A DNA stretch of 64,000 nucleotides from Amyelois transitella (lineage: Eukaryota; Arthropoda; Insecta; Lepidoptera; Pyralidae). Shown piece by piece: positions 1 to 10,856 of this stretch. How positions within the stretch are numbered: the stretch's first letter is position 1; every line of letters begins with the position of its first letter. Below the pieces are notes generated by a model, which saw only the letters and a list, made by a program, of their open reading frames with translations, had not been told where the DNA came from and searched no databases. The DNA lies in assembly GCF_032362555.1 (NCBI RefSeq), contig NC_083513.1, forward strand, positions 248,001 through 312,000, in the 5' to 3' direction. Made by a program: the position numbers and the translations under genes.

Positions 1-574
1 TTATAGTTCTTTAAAAATGAAACCATTATTATAAGTAATTCAAAGCCGTGTATTTTGTTTATTTTGTCAAATATGTTTTTATTTTGAACACAAAAATAAA
101 GCATTTATTATTACTTTATACGATTTGTAAAAAAAATCAGCAATTCGACGCTTTAATACAACCACAATCCACGTATCAATTTATGAAGAATGAAGTTTTC
201 AAATTGCGGGTACATTTATTACCTAATATTGAACCTTTGCCACCTTCGGAGACTCAAAACGGTACAAATAAAACAAAATTAACATCACATTTGAATAATT
301 GTTTCTTCTTTACGAGCCAAGAAATCAATTGAAATAAATGACGATATAACATGTTTCAGAAATGACAGCTACCATGATTCTGACATTGTATAATCGTTTG
401 CGACTATCGTGATTTTTTCGAATGGATATTAGAAGCTCTATTCTTAGAATCGATTGCATACGCTTTACTTATAAAGTATAGAACTTCTATGCTTGTTTAG
501 TAATGGACAAAAACATGATTAAAACTTTAGAGATTCTTATCTTATGCCTATCCAACTGTCACTATCTGAATCTC
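1..574. other. AT-rich noncoding stretch
   Basis: A 94-codon frame at 48-332 is open on the + strand, but its composition is ordinary for AT-rich DNA, it matches no family I know and I see no splice or start context supporting it. I see no RNA gene or clear repeat here. Confidence 0.5.
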
Positions 575-841
575 ATACATACACATACATATGGTCACGT
601 CTATATCCCTTGCGGGGTAGACAGAGCCAACAGTTTTGAAAAGACTGAATGGCCACGTTCAGTTACTTGGCTTAATGATAGAATTGAGATTCAAATAGTG
701 ATAGGTTGCTAGCCCATCGCCTGAAAAAGAATCAAGGCAAGTTTGTAAGCCTATCCCTTAGTCGTCTTTTCCGACATTCATGGGAAAGAGATGGAGTGGT
801 CCTATTCTTTTTTGTATTGGTGCCGGGAACCACACGGCACA
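575..841 (-). repeat. Family A interspersed repeat, near full length
   Basis: This is the first of more than 25 copies in the window. Read in its + sense the family starts gccgtgtggttcccggcac, contains gatgtcgtaaaaggcgacta, then a gggctagcaacctgtcac block, and ends ctgtctaccccgcaagggat followed by a tagacgtgattatatg end and a (tatg)n or (cata)n microsatellite. It has no coding capacity, no terminal inverted repeats and no tRNA-like head that I can see. This copy lies reversed, with the microsatellite side at the left (acatacacatac). Confidence 0.85.
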
Positions 842-1480
842 TCTGAATCTCAATTCCATCAATCAGCTATTACTTATTATTATTGATTATCATGACCTTT
901 TTTCAGGCTCTGCCACCCCGTGACGGATAAAGACGTGATTATGTATCTACAATATTTTCAGTAGAACATCTAACGAAATGTGATTTACATTGTTTTGCTA
1001 CGAATTAACTACAATCTATAATTTAACTATACAATAAATAAATTAATTACAATATAATGCTAGCCTAAGAAAAGCTGTAAGCAGTGAAGCCTAATCCGTT
1101 CCATCCAACTTCTACATAAGTGATCCGTTTTACTGGAGCGATCTCTTATTGGATGTCAAGCGATTAATCAAAAGTTTACCTTCGTTCGTTACATTTACGT
1201 AAGTGATAACACGATTTATTATATTTGAGAACACATTTATTCAATGTGAAACCTGACTGTACATATGCTTGTATAGATACTTACATGAAATATATATAGG
1301 TATGTACTAGTAATAAATAGAATAGAAGAAAAAAGTAAAAGATAACCATTTAAGATAATACATATTTAATAAGTAGGTAGTTAAGTTAGCTTAAGCATTG
1401 ATCTTTGGTAAGAGAGATAAACGAATTTGAATTGAATTGAGTAATAGTAATGATTAAATTACTAAAATGACTATTAAAAA
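842..1480. other. Noncoding stretch
   Basis: AT-rich sequence with no open frame of note and no recognised repeat. It separates a family A copy from a LINE tail. Confidence 0.5.
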
Positions 1481-1629
1481 TAGGGGTTGGCGATAAAAGG
1501 GTAAACATTTATGGTTGTATGTATTTTATAATACGACATAACAAAAATAAAGAAATTAAAAAAATGTCTAAAAATAAAAAAAAATTCAGGGTGGACAACC
1601 CCTATAACTAAGGGATATGAAAAATAGAT

Positions 1630-1745
1630 GTTGGCCGATTCTCAGACCTACTCAATATGCTCACAAAATTTCATGAGAATCGGTCAAGCCGTTTCCGCCG
1701 TTGAGGAGTACAAAAACGAACATTATGACACGAGATTTATACATA
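1630..1745 (+). repeat. RTE-like LINE 3' tail fragment
   Basis: Contains cgattctcagacctactcaa, a 'caaaatttcatgagaatc' block and 'ggtcaagccgtttc', then a gaacgaacatt...acacgaga end. I recognise this string as the widespread 3' end of RTE-type LINEs in Lepidoptera. A second copy, with an internal deletion, lies at 32275-32375. No coding sequence remains. Confidence 0.6.
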
Positions 1746-1748
1746 GGT

Positions 1749-1856
1749 AAGATGTATTATAAAATAAAGTATTGTCAAGTTAGTATCTCGTATCACAACT
1801 CTCAAACCTACCTCAAGACTAACTCAATAGATGTAATTTGTCCCGGATAATAATTG
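1749..1856 (+). repeat. SINE tail fragment
   Basis: Carries the 'gttagtatctcgta' and 'ctaactcaat..atgtaatttgtcccg' blocks that form the tail of the tRNA-headed SINE at 23681-23905. The tRNA-like head is missing, so this is a truncated copy lying directly after an RTE-like tail. Confidence 0.65.
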
Positions 1857-2141
1857 GAATTTGACACATTCCTGGTTTGATACCATGTTTTTAGTCGCGG
1901 TATACTGTAACTAAGATAACGCTATGCTAAGATGAGAGAATTATGAATTCGTAATACATAAATTCTTTGTAGTTCCATAAAATATTTTCCCTAAGATTTC
2001 CATTTAGAAGTTGAGGGAGCATCCTCATACATTCCGGGCACGGGTCTCGTGCACCATTTCACGTTATTTGCATAATAAATTCTGCTGGAAAACTTTATAC
2101 CGAGTATTTTTTAAGATAGCCTTTCTCAAGCTAGCTTTCTC

Positions 2142-2232
2142 TAGCCGTATGGTTCCCGGCACCAATAGCAAAAAAGAATAGGACCACTCCATCTCTTTCA
2201 CATGGATGTCGTAAAAGGCGACTAAGGGATAT
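2142..2232 (+). repeat. Family A repeat, 5' part
   Basis: Only the first ~90 bp of the family are present (ccgtatggttcccggcacca through the zone that reads gatgtcgtaaaaggcgacta). The rest is lost at about 2233. Confidence 0.8.
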
Positions 2233-2971
2233 ACTACTCGTATTAAACTTGGGATTGCGGGAGCGGGAGTGCGCCCAGAAGGCTTGCAGCATTGCCAATT
2301 CTCTTTAAATATAGTTCAATTTCCAATGCACGATCATATTTGTTCTTATTTTTTTATGTTAAATTACGGTATTTTTCGAACTTAATTTCAACATTACACC
2401 TGATTGTGGCTTCTCAGTTTTTTTCTAGGTTCTGGAATGTCAACCCCGTAATAGTGCTGCCCGTAATATTTCCTTATACACACGTTATCATTACAAGATA
2501 ACGCAGGACGTTGTTCTGCTGAAGAGTAAAAATATAAATGCAGGTCACACCGCCACCTCGTCAGTATTCACCACACGGTGCCTATCACAACATAGCCCAT
2601 TATATTTAAGCTGATTATGTTCCGGATGTACCGAAATAACGTCAAAATTCTCTATGAAAAAGAAGGAATATTAGAATTATGAATAAAAAGTTTTCTTTTA
2701 CTATTGCTCAATTTGACTTTTGTGCAAGTGTATTGTGTATATAATAAAATTTTTTGTTTTGTCATTGCACATGCGGTACATTCTCTTTATTAGCAAAAGT
2801 CTACGATTTTATTTGAAAAAAAAAATATATATAAAAAAGTTCGTCACCGCTAAAGGAAATCCCCAATGCACTTAGTGGTGCCAGTCCGCTCCAACACAAT
2901 CGTACCTACTCGTAACTCCACTAATGCACAGATAAAAAAAAAAATATTTTTTAATTAACAAAATACTAGTA
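2233..2971. other. Noncoding stretch
   Basis: AT-rich with several A or T homopolymers. A 69-codon frame at 2292-2501 has no features of a gene. Nothing else recognised. Confidence 0.45.
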
Positions 2972-3727
2972 AGTAATAATAATAATAATAAAGGCGTCGG
3001 GACGTGACGACCCCATCGCCCCCTGGGTCACCTTCCCAGTGCAATCAGTCTCCGCAGGGCAGCTTGTGGCGAGCTGTTGGGGAGTAGCGACCCCACGGAC
3101 CTGAGTGCTCCCAGGGGAGGCCCCTGTTCCTCGCCTCCGATCTTCCTTCGCCAAGGTCGGAGTGGAAACCGATGAGGGACAGGACCCCTACCTCTGGCTT
3201 GCCTTAACCGGCCGGTCAGAGTGGAGTCGCGAGAGCTATACGCTCGAAGGATGGAAGTGTAAAATGTCATAACGCCGGGGGTGCCTGACTGGATCACCAG
3301 GATTTCACGCCCCGCAGTCTCACCTCTCGACATCCTTAGCCACCCACGCCGATGTTGCCCCTTTGTTGCTAATCATGGTGACTGATTTGAGGGGCCCATT
3401 TAGTGAGTGGCGAGTCACCACCTGCCACATAATAGTCACGTATTCATGATTATGGCAGGTGTCCGAACTTCTCCAGCAATAGCCCAGTTTAGGTCCATCC
3501 AAACGTCAACTCCATAACCCATCATCCTTTTCCTTAATTTGTAATAGCTCCACCTCCTGCCGAGACCTGTTCATGGACATATCATCTATTGATATGCCCG
3601 GGAACGGGTTTTGGCAGGAGAACAACATAACATCAACTTCTCCAAAGGGCCTCTACGTGTTGGATTTATATCCCCACGCAAGCCTCTCAAAAATCCGGGG
3701 TGTATAGACCCGTGAAATCCAAGCGGA
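2972..3727 (-). mobile_element. 5'-truncated LINE 3' end with (TTA)n tail
   Basis: The stretch is GC-rich compared with its surroundings and ends, read on the minus strand, in a TTATTATTATTATTA tail at about 2972-2990. That is the usual 3' structure of CR1/Jockey-group LINEs that end in a microsatellite instead of poly(A). Three overlapping minus frames of 60-101 codons are open but show no reverse-transcriptase motif, so I read it as 3' UTR plus possibly the end of an ORF. Its right edge touches the tail of the next LINE. Confidence 0.55.
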
Positions 3728-6700
3728 GAATAATAATAATAATAATAAACGTTTATTATCTCTTCCACAAAGTGATCCTTATAGCTAATAGGGTGTACAT
3801 TTAGTTTTGCGTTTGTGGACGTGGTCAACTTTGTTTGGAGACTAGTCCCTGAAATAGGTTCCTAGTGGAATCTGTGCCACAGGTGACTAGGCCCCGCCCT
3901 CAGATCGCATCGTCTTTGGATTTACAATATGTGGTGCTAAATGGGTAAATTAGGTACTAAAAACTACAAAACTAAAATTACTATAACCTAAGTTTAAATA
4001 TTACAAAAAAGGAAGCGAAAAATTTATATAAATACTGCTATGATGTGTATAAGTGTGGTTAGTGGGCTTTGTAGGTGTTTGTAGCTAAATAGGCGATAGA
4101 GTGTGTGTGTGGTGTGTTTTATGTGTGCGAGAGTGAGCGCGTGTAGGGAGATTGAGATATTGAGTGTGTATTACCTAGAGTTAGTCCATTTTTCGCTGGA
4201 TAGTCTTGTATCATATAGTTGGTCTAAGTAGTTCTTCAGTGCTGTCGTAGTCCAGGCTTTTAAGGTAAGTGGTGATGGAAGCTTTGCATGAAAATTTTGG
4301 GAGGGGATATATATTAAGTTTTGAGTTAAGTTTATTATATAGGTATGGGCCGAGGTAGCAGAAGAAATGGAAGGAGGTAGCTGTTCTCAAGGGGATGTAG
4401 GGGCAGACGGCTTTTATTCTACGAACGTCTGTTGTTGCCAGCTTAGGATCGAATTGAACTAGGGCATGCTGTTTTAAAATTGTGTGTAGTACGAAAGATT
4501 GCCTAACCGTCAGGACGGCCCAGAGTTTATATAGATCAGATGTAGGGTGGCGGAAAGGAAGGCCTGCCGCAACTTTGAGAACTGCTCGTTGAGCTCTTTC
4601 CACTTCTATAAGCGTGGTTTTAGCTGTTCCTCCCCAGGATGTTATGCAGTAGACTACCAGCGACTGGCACAGAGCATTGTATATCATCTTCATTACTTTA
4701 CGGTCAGCGCAGTGTCTTAGAGTCTTGAAGATGTATATAAGCTTCCTCATCCTTGCGGCTAGTGACTCCGCGTGGGGAGTAAAGGTCAGCGTGTGGTCCA
4801 CTGTAACGCCAAGGTATTTAAAGTGTTCCACTCTTTGGAGAGGCGGGCAAGAGCAGAGCGGGTGGCTTTGTAAGGAATTGTGGGCCCGTATTTCCAGGTT
4901 TAAGGGTGGAAGAAGATTGGTCTTTAATGCGAAGGGAACATATTTGGTTTTTTTGACGTTTAGGGTAAGCAGGTTCTGTGTTAGCCAATTTTGCACCTGG
5001 TCAAAACCTTTTTGCGCTCTTACGAAGGTGTCTTCCCACGTGTTGTCAGCAAAAAATAGAGCAGTGTCATCGGCGAATGCCAGGATTTTCCCCCCCTGAA
5101 GCTGGAGGCGACATAAGCTGTCTATGTAGATAAGGAAGAGGGTGGGAGAGACACTGCTACCTTGAGGCACCCCGAAAGAAAGAGAGATTTCGTCGCTAGA
5201 CCACTCTCCGATCCTGGTAATTTGTGTTCTATGGGTAAGGAAGTCGGTGAAGAGCTTGAGTGGTATCCCTCTGATTCCCATTCTTTCTAGTTTGGCCAGC
5301 AGGTGAGGGATGGAGACTGAGTCAAAGGCCTTGGTAAAATCGAGGAAGAGGGTGACACACTTCTTCTTGTCGTCCAGAGAGGTGATGATGGAGTGGACCA
5401 AGTCGTGGACGGCGTCGCTGGTTGATTTGCCTGCCCGGAAACCATACTGTGAAGGCGCAAGGAGGTTGTTTGATTCCAGGAATTGGATTAATCTATTATT
5501 CATGATTCGTTCTAGTATTTTTGATAGGGCCGGCAGAATAGAGATGGGTCTGTAGTTATCTAGTAAGTCTTTTTCCCCGTTTTTATGAATGGGTTTTATA
5601 AGAGCTCTTTTGAAAACCGAGGGAAAGACTCCTTGTGATAGCGATAAGTTGCATATGTGAGTGATCGGATTGGTGAGTAGTTGGGCATATCTTTTTATGA
5701 TTTTTGTAGATATTTGGTCCAGCCCTACTGCACACTTCTCTTTTAAGCCCCTTATAATGTAAAAGACCTCTTCTTCCAACACCGGAGCCATTTGTAGACT
5801 ATGTAGAGAGGTGAGGGGCGGCTGCGTGTAAGGGCTCTGCGCGTTGCCGTCAGTTGGGAATTTTTTAGCGAGGCTTTCACCCACATCTGCGAAGAATCTA
5901 TTCACCGTGTTTGTGCTTTTTTTAGGGTCACTGTTTGCGATAAGGGCTAGTGAGTGGTCCGGGGGCCGTTTGGAGCCGCTTATATTCTTGATGGCCTCCC
6001 ACAGATGTTTTTGATTACTGCGTGCGTTTTTTATAAGTTGTTTTTCGTACCTCCGTTTGGCCTTTTTAAGCGTTATAGCACAAAAATTTCTGTAGCGCTT
6101 ATATGTGATGGTAAGGATTTCGTTGTTCGGGTCTTTTTTGTGTTTCCTATGTAGATTGTCCCTGTTTTTGATGCACCGCAAAAGACCACTAGTTATCCAG
6201 GGTTTTTCAATGCATTTCCTTTTGGGGGTTCTTTTTGGTGAGGTCGCTTTGCTTATAGCTGCGGTTAGGATGTCTATGAGAATGTTAGTGGCAGTGTTTG
6301 CGTCTGAACATGACAGAACCGGTGAGAATGATAGTGACCGCATCGTTGAGTCTAAAGCTTCATAGTTGATATGTTGGTTTCTATCTACCCCTTTGAGCTG
6401 GTTTTTTTTCATATTGAGGCTACAGGCCACTGTGAAGTGGTCGGTTAGCGTTGAGTCTATGACCAGGCAAGACGCTTCCAGTTTAGTTTTTACCATCATG
6501 TGGTCATAGCAGGTGAACCCGTGTGTGGGAAGGGTGTGTCCTGAGAGCATGCCATGAGTGGCCAGCATGTTTAGATATTCGTAGTGGTGTTTTATGGGGT
6601 TATTTGGAACTATATCTATGTTTACGTCGCCGCATAGGATAATGTTTTGAAAACTATTAAGTTTAGCCAGGGTGAGATCAAGTGAATTTAGAAACTTGGA

Positions 6701-6837
6701 GGGGTCTCTGTGTGCAGGCGGCCGGTAGATACCCACAATGCATGTTGTCTGATTGATTTTTAAAATGAGGCAATTGGCATCCTCAACTTGGGGTTCTTCT
6801 GCCGTCGCGTTCAAATGCTTGTTGTAAAAAATAGTGA
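3728..6837 (-). mobile_element. CR1/Jockey-group LINE, 5' truncated
   Basis: Minus-strand element. Its 3' end is a second (TTA)n tail at 3728-3748, followed inward by a ~460 bp 3' UTR with GT-rich stretches (about 4090-4160) and then one long open frame. The right edge falls in the middle of the endonuclease domain: the frame meets a stop near 6840, so the first part of ORF2 and all of ORF1 are missing. This is the usual result of incomplete target-primed reverse transcription. Confidence 0.85.
4211..6814 (-). CDS. LINE ORF2 fragment: endonuclease (partial) and reverse transcriptase
   Basis: A frame of 867 codons without a stop. It opens within the apurinic-like endonuclease domain (VGIYRPP, LCGDVNID, then DSTLTDHFTVACSLN with the SDH-like triad remnant). 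The reverse transcriptase spans roughly residues 350-620: NYRPISILPALSKILERI, FLDFTKAFDSVSI, GVPQGSSVSPTLFL and the catalytic AFADDTALF. The C-terminal part resembles other CR1/Jockey-group proteins. The listed start is a TTG, not an ATG, and simply marks the truncated 5' edge; the open frame continues to about 6838. The open catalytic core suggests a fairly young insertion, but the copy cannot be autonomous. Confidence 0.9.
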   Translation of the reverse strand: MNATAEEPQVEDANCLILKINQTTCIVGIYRPPAHRDPSKFLNSLDLTLAKLNSFQNIILCGDVNIDIVPNNPIKHHYEYLNMLATHGMLSGHTLPTHGFTCYDHMMVKTKLEASCLVIDSTLTDHFTVACSLNMKKNQLKGVDRNQHINYEALDSTMRSLSFSPVLSCSDANTATNILIDILTAAISKATSPKRTPKRKCIEKPWITSGLLRCIKNRDNLHRKHKKDPNNEILTITYKRYRNFCAITLKKAKRRYEKQLIKNARSNQKHLWEAIKNISGSKRPPDHSLALIANSDPKKSTNTVNRFFADVGESLAKKFPTDGNAQSPYTQPPLTSLHSLQMAPVLEEEVFYIIRGLKEKCAVGLDQISTKIIKRYAQLLTNPITHICNLSLSQGVFPSVFKRALIKPIHKNGEKDLLDNYRPISILPALSKILERIMNNRLIQFLESNNLLAPSQYGFRAGKSTSDAVHDLVHSIITSLDDKKKCVTLFLDFTKAFDSVSIPHLLAKLERMGIRGIPLKLFTDFLTHRTQITRIGEWSSDEISLSFGVPQGSSVSPTLFLIYIDSLCRLQLQGGKILAFADDTALFFADNTWEDTFVRAQKGFDQVQNWLTQNLLTLNVKKTKYVPFALKTNLLPPLNLEIRAHNSLQSHPLCSCPPLQRVEHFKYLGVTVDHTLTFTPHAESLAARMRKLIYIFKTLRHCADRKVMKMIYNALCQSLVVYCITSWGGTAKTTLIEVERAQRAVLKVAAGLPFRHPTSDLYKLWAVLTVRQSFVLHTILKQHALVQFDPKLATTDVRRIKAVCPYIPLRTATSFHFFCYLGPYLYNKLNSKLNIYPLPKFSCKASITTYLKSLDYDSTEELLRPTI

Positions 6838-7440
6838 CTCAGTAACAAGTTATTTTACAAAAAAAATAATAATATTTGGTTTTGAAAATCGAATTACAGA
6901 GTAGTCTGTATGAGAATACATTAATAAGCCTTACAGCTATCTTTTAAACGGTCTATATTCTTTTGTTCATGTTGTTTATGCTTTTTTAGCACAGAAAAAA
7001 GTTTTCACTTACTGTTAAATAAAATTATGAAATCATCATCATCCTTGCGTTCTTCCCGGGGTGCTTTATGACCACGATCAAGAAATGATAAAATCTGGTC
7101 ATTTTTTTAGTTTAATGAACTTTATTTTCTCAAAAGGAATTAACAATTCACTTACTGAGAAAATTACAATACAGAGTATATAGTTATTACTCTGAGCAAC
7201 TTCATTTGAACGTTTTGTCGCCTGAAATATGCAGATTTTTGCCTACGAAAGTCCAATAGCTTTTAAAATTAATGTTAGCAAGGGCAGAGTCAGTGTATTA
7301 GTCTACGAAAGGAACATTAACTTCCTTAGTCATGTTTCTCTTTAAAGTGGGACTCTAACTGGGCAGTACATAACTTATTGGCTGTAGTAGTAAAATGAAC
7401 CAACGCTAAAATACGAGTCAAATATTAAACTATTTACAAT
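6838..7440. other. Noncoding stretch
   Basis: AT-rich, no coding frame and no repeat that I recognise. Confidence 0.45.
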
Positions 7441-7457
7441 AATTTGCATTTAAATAA

Positions 7458-7712
7458 TGCGCCGTGTGGTTCCCGGCACCAATAGAAAAAAGAATAGAAT
7501 CACTCCATCTCTCTCTCATGGGTGTCGTAAAAGGCGACTAAGGGATAGGCTTATAAAGTTGGGATACTTCTTTTAGGCGATGGGCTGGCAACCTGTCACT
7601 ATTTGAATCTTAATTCTATCTTAAAGCCAAATAGCTGAACGTGGCCTGTCAGTCTTTTCAATACTGTTGGCTCTGTCTACCCCGCAAGGGATATAGACGT
7701 GATTATATGTAT
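7458..7712 (+). repeat. Family A repeat, full length
   Basis: Runs from the gccgtgtggttcccggcac end to tatagacgtgattatatg and a short (tata)-type tail at 7712. It is one of the most complete copies in the left third of the window. Confidence 0.88.
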
Positions 7713-7719
7713 ATAATAA

Positions 7720-8267
7720 TGTCCGATGTGTAGTAACAGATTGACACCTTAAAATCATCCTTCTCCCCTGGACCCTGGGGCGTCCCGCCATTTGCAATTC
7801 TGATTCTGCAAAACGAAGTTCGGAGTTGTTTCAATTGGACCTTGTTTCCTTCAGCCTAGGGGAACGCCGGACTTTTTATTGTAGATATTCGTAATTGCCA
7901 AATGGATTTCTATTTGTGCTAAAAAAGATTTTTGTAGAGACTAACTTTACTGAGAAGAGATTTGTGTCAACCTCAGAGAGAGGTTGTCGTATACTATAAG
8001 AGTGTTTGTCATTCACTAGCGTGCGGGGAATATTACTAGTTTTGATGTAATTGTTCCATCTGAACTGGACCATCAATGGTAAGGCAGCAAATTATTTCCT
8101 TGTTAGATAAGAAATGTAAATCCGTTATGATTCAATAAAGTATTGTATGGCTGTTAGGTACTTTTAAACACACAGAGTGGTCATCAATCAGAGACAGTTT
8201 GAGTGATAATTACTGTAATAGTTACGGTGCCATTTTTTTTGTCATTATTCATTCATGTTTTTCAATG
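7720..8267. other. Noncoding stretch ending in family B head
   Basis: No gene seen; the 66-codon minus frame at 7876-8076 is unremarkable. The last ~25 bp (attcatgtttttcaatg) match the start of the family B copy at 47458, so the LTR element to the right inserted into a family B repeat. Confidence 0.5.
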
Positions 8268-8271
8268 TAGA

Positions 8272-8761
8272 TATGGGCGGCGAACTTTTTGTATTTGTTA
8301 TTATAAATAATTATAACAATTATAAAAAATAAATAATTGTGAAATTTTATTAGTGTTATGTTAAAAAGTATTTAATGCGTGTGCTGATTTAAGAATTGTT
8401 GATTTCCTGTTCGGTTGGTATTTGTTTAAACTGTGAAATTAATACCTAATTAATTATTTAATTATATTTACATGTTAAAAATATTAATCTAATTTATCAC
8501 TTGTTTTTAATGTAAAAATGGATTAATAGAAGTTCAATTTATTGTGAATCACGTGTTGTGTTGCGTAGGCAAAGAGTGGGGTTGTTTGTCATTTAGTATT
8601 TAAGTCTGATCGACATCTCAGTGTGATCATTCGATATTGAATTGTTTATGAGGTCGTTACTATGTTCAAATTATAATTAAAAGTTACAAGTGTGTGTGAA
8701 TAGTTTTCTTTATACTACTAGTATGGAACCTAAAGATCGCCATGCTGGAACATCGCCGACA
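8272..8761 (+). repeat. Left LTR
   Basis: 490 bp starting tatgggcggcgaac and ending catcgccgaca. By eye it shows no difference from the right LTR once the nested LINE and its duplicated target are removed. The repeat runs past the gag ATG at 8723, so the LTR carries the first 13 codons of gag. The usual TG...CA ends are absent. A tggga string that could begin a primer-binding site starts at 8769, seven bases beyond the end. Confidence 0.9.
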
Positions 8762-9328
8762 GCAGCGGTGGGATCACAATCCCCTACATTTCCAACCTCC
8801 AGGAGGGTAACTTCTCAACCAGAGCCTAATTTTTCGATGGATCAAGTTATGAATTTATTAACAACTGTGACAAAACAAGCAGCTGTGAGTGCGGTTACCG
8901 CCGCGTTGTCTGCTGCTCCTATTTCACGTGATCGGGGCAACTATTACCTGCCGCCGTTTGATTCAGATGTCCGTTCTCACGACATCAGGGATTGGTGTGC
9001 AAATGTTGATGAAACTATCGCTACCTTCAATATTTCACCCCAAGAAGCACGCATGAAGGCTATTCTTCAGCTGAAAGGACGAGCTAAGACCTGGACTGAC
9101 ATCTGGTCTCTACAAAGTACCACGTGGCAACAAGTGAAGGAAGACTTAATTAGGACATTCGGAAAGGAGTTTCGGTATGCAGATAATATTTGCAAGTGGC
9201 GTAGCTACACATCGGATCAAGCCGCCAGCTACGCCGAGTACGCTACTACTGGGTGGACACTCTTCAGGCGAGTTCGACCCGAGGCTTCAGACGTCGAGGT
9301 GATCGACGCTTTGATAACAGGTATTTAA
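8723..9328 (+). pseudogene. Ty3/gypsy gag, broken after the capsid region
   Basis: The ATG at 8723 is preferred to an upstream non-ATG frame opening at 8690. About 201 codons follow. Residues ~75-200 look like a retrotransposon capsid (YYLPPFDSD, ILQLKGRAKTW, WQQVKEDLIRTFG). The frame stops at 9328. Further on, past an A-tract at about 9453-9470, remnants of two zinc knuckles are visible in other frames (CFKCNKPG near 9517 and CKYCHKISH near 9653), so the nucleocapsid part is frameshifted. Confidence 0.8.
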
Positions 9329-9788
9329 ACTGAACGTATTAGATTAGAATTATTAATACACCTGACTCTTTGCTCAAGCTAGTTGCTGTTTTAAAAAAAA
9401 CTTATTGCAAGCGAAAACTTGATTCCACGGAAAAATCTAATAATAGTTGATATAAAAAAAAAAAAAAAAAACCGCGGGTACCCGAAACCTTGCCGAAAAC
9501 TGACAAAACCATTACTTGTTTCAAATGTAACAAACCTGGTTATTGTTTTCGTGATTATAAGGAGTCTTCTACGTCTTCTTCTGCGTCAAGTTCTCAATCT
9601 CATTCTTTCCGTAATTCAGTATTCCTAATAATTTTGTAAAGTCTATTGAATGCAAATATTGTCATAAAATAAGTCACATTGCTTTCGTAAACAAAATGAC
9701 AAACGTAACTCTTCTAGAACAAAATCTATAAATTTTTGTAAATCGCAGTACTACGCAGGTTAAAATCGGTTTCAACATTTACCATTGC

Positions 9789-10043
9789 TTGTTTGATACA
9801 GGTGCCGATTGTTCATTAATTCGGCAACGTTTCTCTGGTTCGATTCCAGGAAAAAGAAACACTGTTGACGTTTCTTTTCTGGGTATTGGCGGTTGTCCGG
9901 TACGTTTAACTCAAACTCTTACAACCGTTGTTGAAATCGATGGTATAGGTGTTGAGTTCGAATTTTGCGTTGTTGGCGATACACAAACTCAATTTGATAT
10001 TTTGATTGGTTATGATCTTTTGCAAATACCCAGGTATTTGTAA
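9789..10043 (+). pseudogene. Retrotransposon aspartic protease remnant
   Basis: The active-site string FDTGADCSL opens an 84-codon frame, followed by a hydrophobic stretch and FDILIGYDLL, which matches the second half of retroviral-type proteases. The frame stops at 10043 and is separated from gag and reverse transcriptase by frameshifts, so it is a remnant of a polyprotein. Confidence 0.82.
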
Positions 10044-10284
10044 AACTTGTCTTAGTGTCAGTTTAACAAATACTGGAGTTTCTGTTAAACTTACTACCTT
10101 AACAACATGATCAGTATTGAGTGTCCTGGTGTGAACTCTTTGAATTTTGAACCTGATACTGACATAAAAGATCAGAATTTACTTGACAAATTCAAAAATA
10201 TTATTAATAAGTTCAATTATAGTTTTACTACGGGGAACAATATTTCAAGAGTTAATACAGGTGAATTAGATTAGAGTTAATTAG

Positions 10285-10473
10285 GTGATTAGAATTGGGT
10301 TGAAGAATCCTGATAAAATCGTACAGCGCAGACCTTACAGACTCTCTCCCGTAGAACGTGAGAAAGTAAAAGATATAATTAATGATTTAAAATGTAATGT
10401 CATAATCCGTGACAGTTATTCTCCGTTTAGCAGCCCTATTCTACTGGTAAAGAAAAAAGACGGCTCGGATTGA
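10285..10473 (+). pseudogene. Reverse transcriptase N-terminal remnant
   Basis: Contains RPYRLSPVEREKV and SPFSSPILLVKKKDGS, the start of a Ty3/gypsy reverse transcriptase. A TGA at 10471-10473 interrupts it where a tryptophan or arginine is usual; beyond it LCVDFREL is still readable in the same frame, then HYPLL in another. After about 10530 the palm, including the YxDD catalytic box, and RNase H cannot be found, so a large deletion has removed them. Confidence 0.82.
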
Positions 10474-10856
10474 CTTTGCGTTGATTTCCGTGAACTATGT
10501 CAATACGCTTAGAGATCATTATCCTTTACTGTTGGTAGTCCTTTTTGCAATCATTTCAATTTGAAATAGAATATCGCAAAATTAAATGACTGGCTCATGC
10601 GGATTACTTTAGTAGGAATCCAGTTGATATGACTAATTCTCAAAAATAAAATATATATATATATTTTATCTGATGATACTGATGTACCGCGCTCAATTCA
10701 AACTATGCACTTCTTTCTTAATGCTTTTAGTCTTGACCATAATTGGTTACTTATCGAACAAAAACGTGACCTCTTGCTTAAAAACATAGTTGACCAATTA
10801 CAATCTGACTCCATTCCTAAAAATATAGCTGATACTTACGTTATTATGAAAGACTA

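Noticed and set aside
8690..8722. Earlier start for gag at 8690
   Set aside because: The ATG at 8690 is in frame, but the added residues look like translated LTR leader; the ATG at 8723 begins the more typical N-terminus. An alternative start cannot be ruled out.
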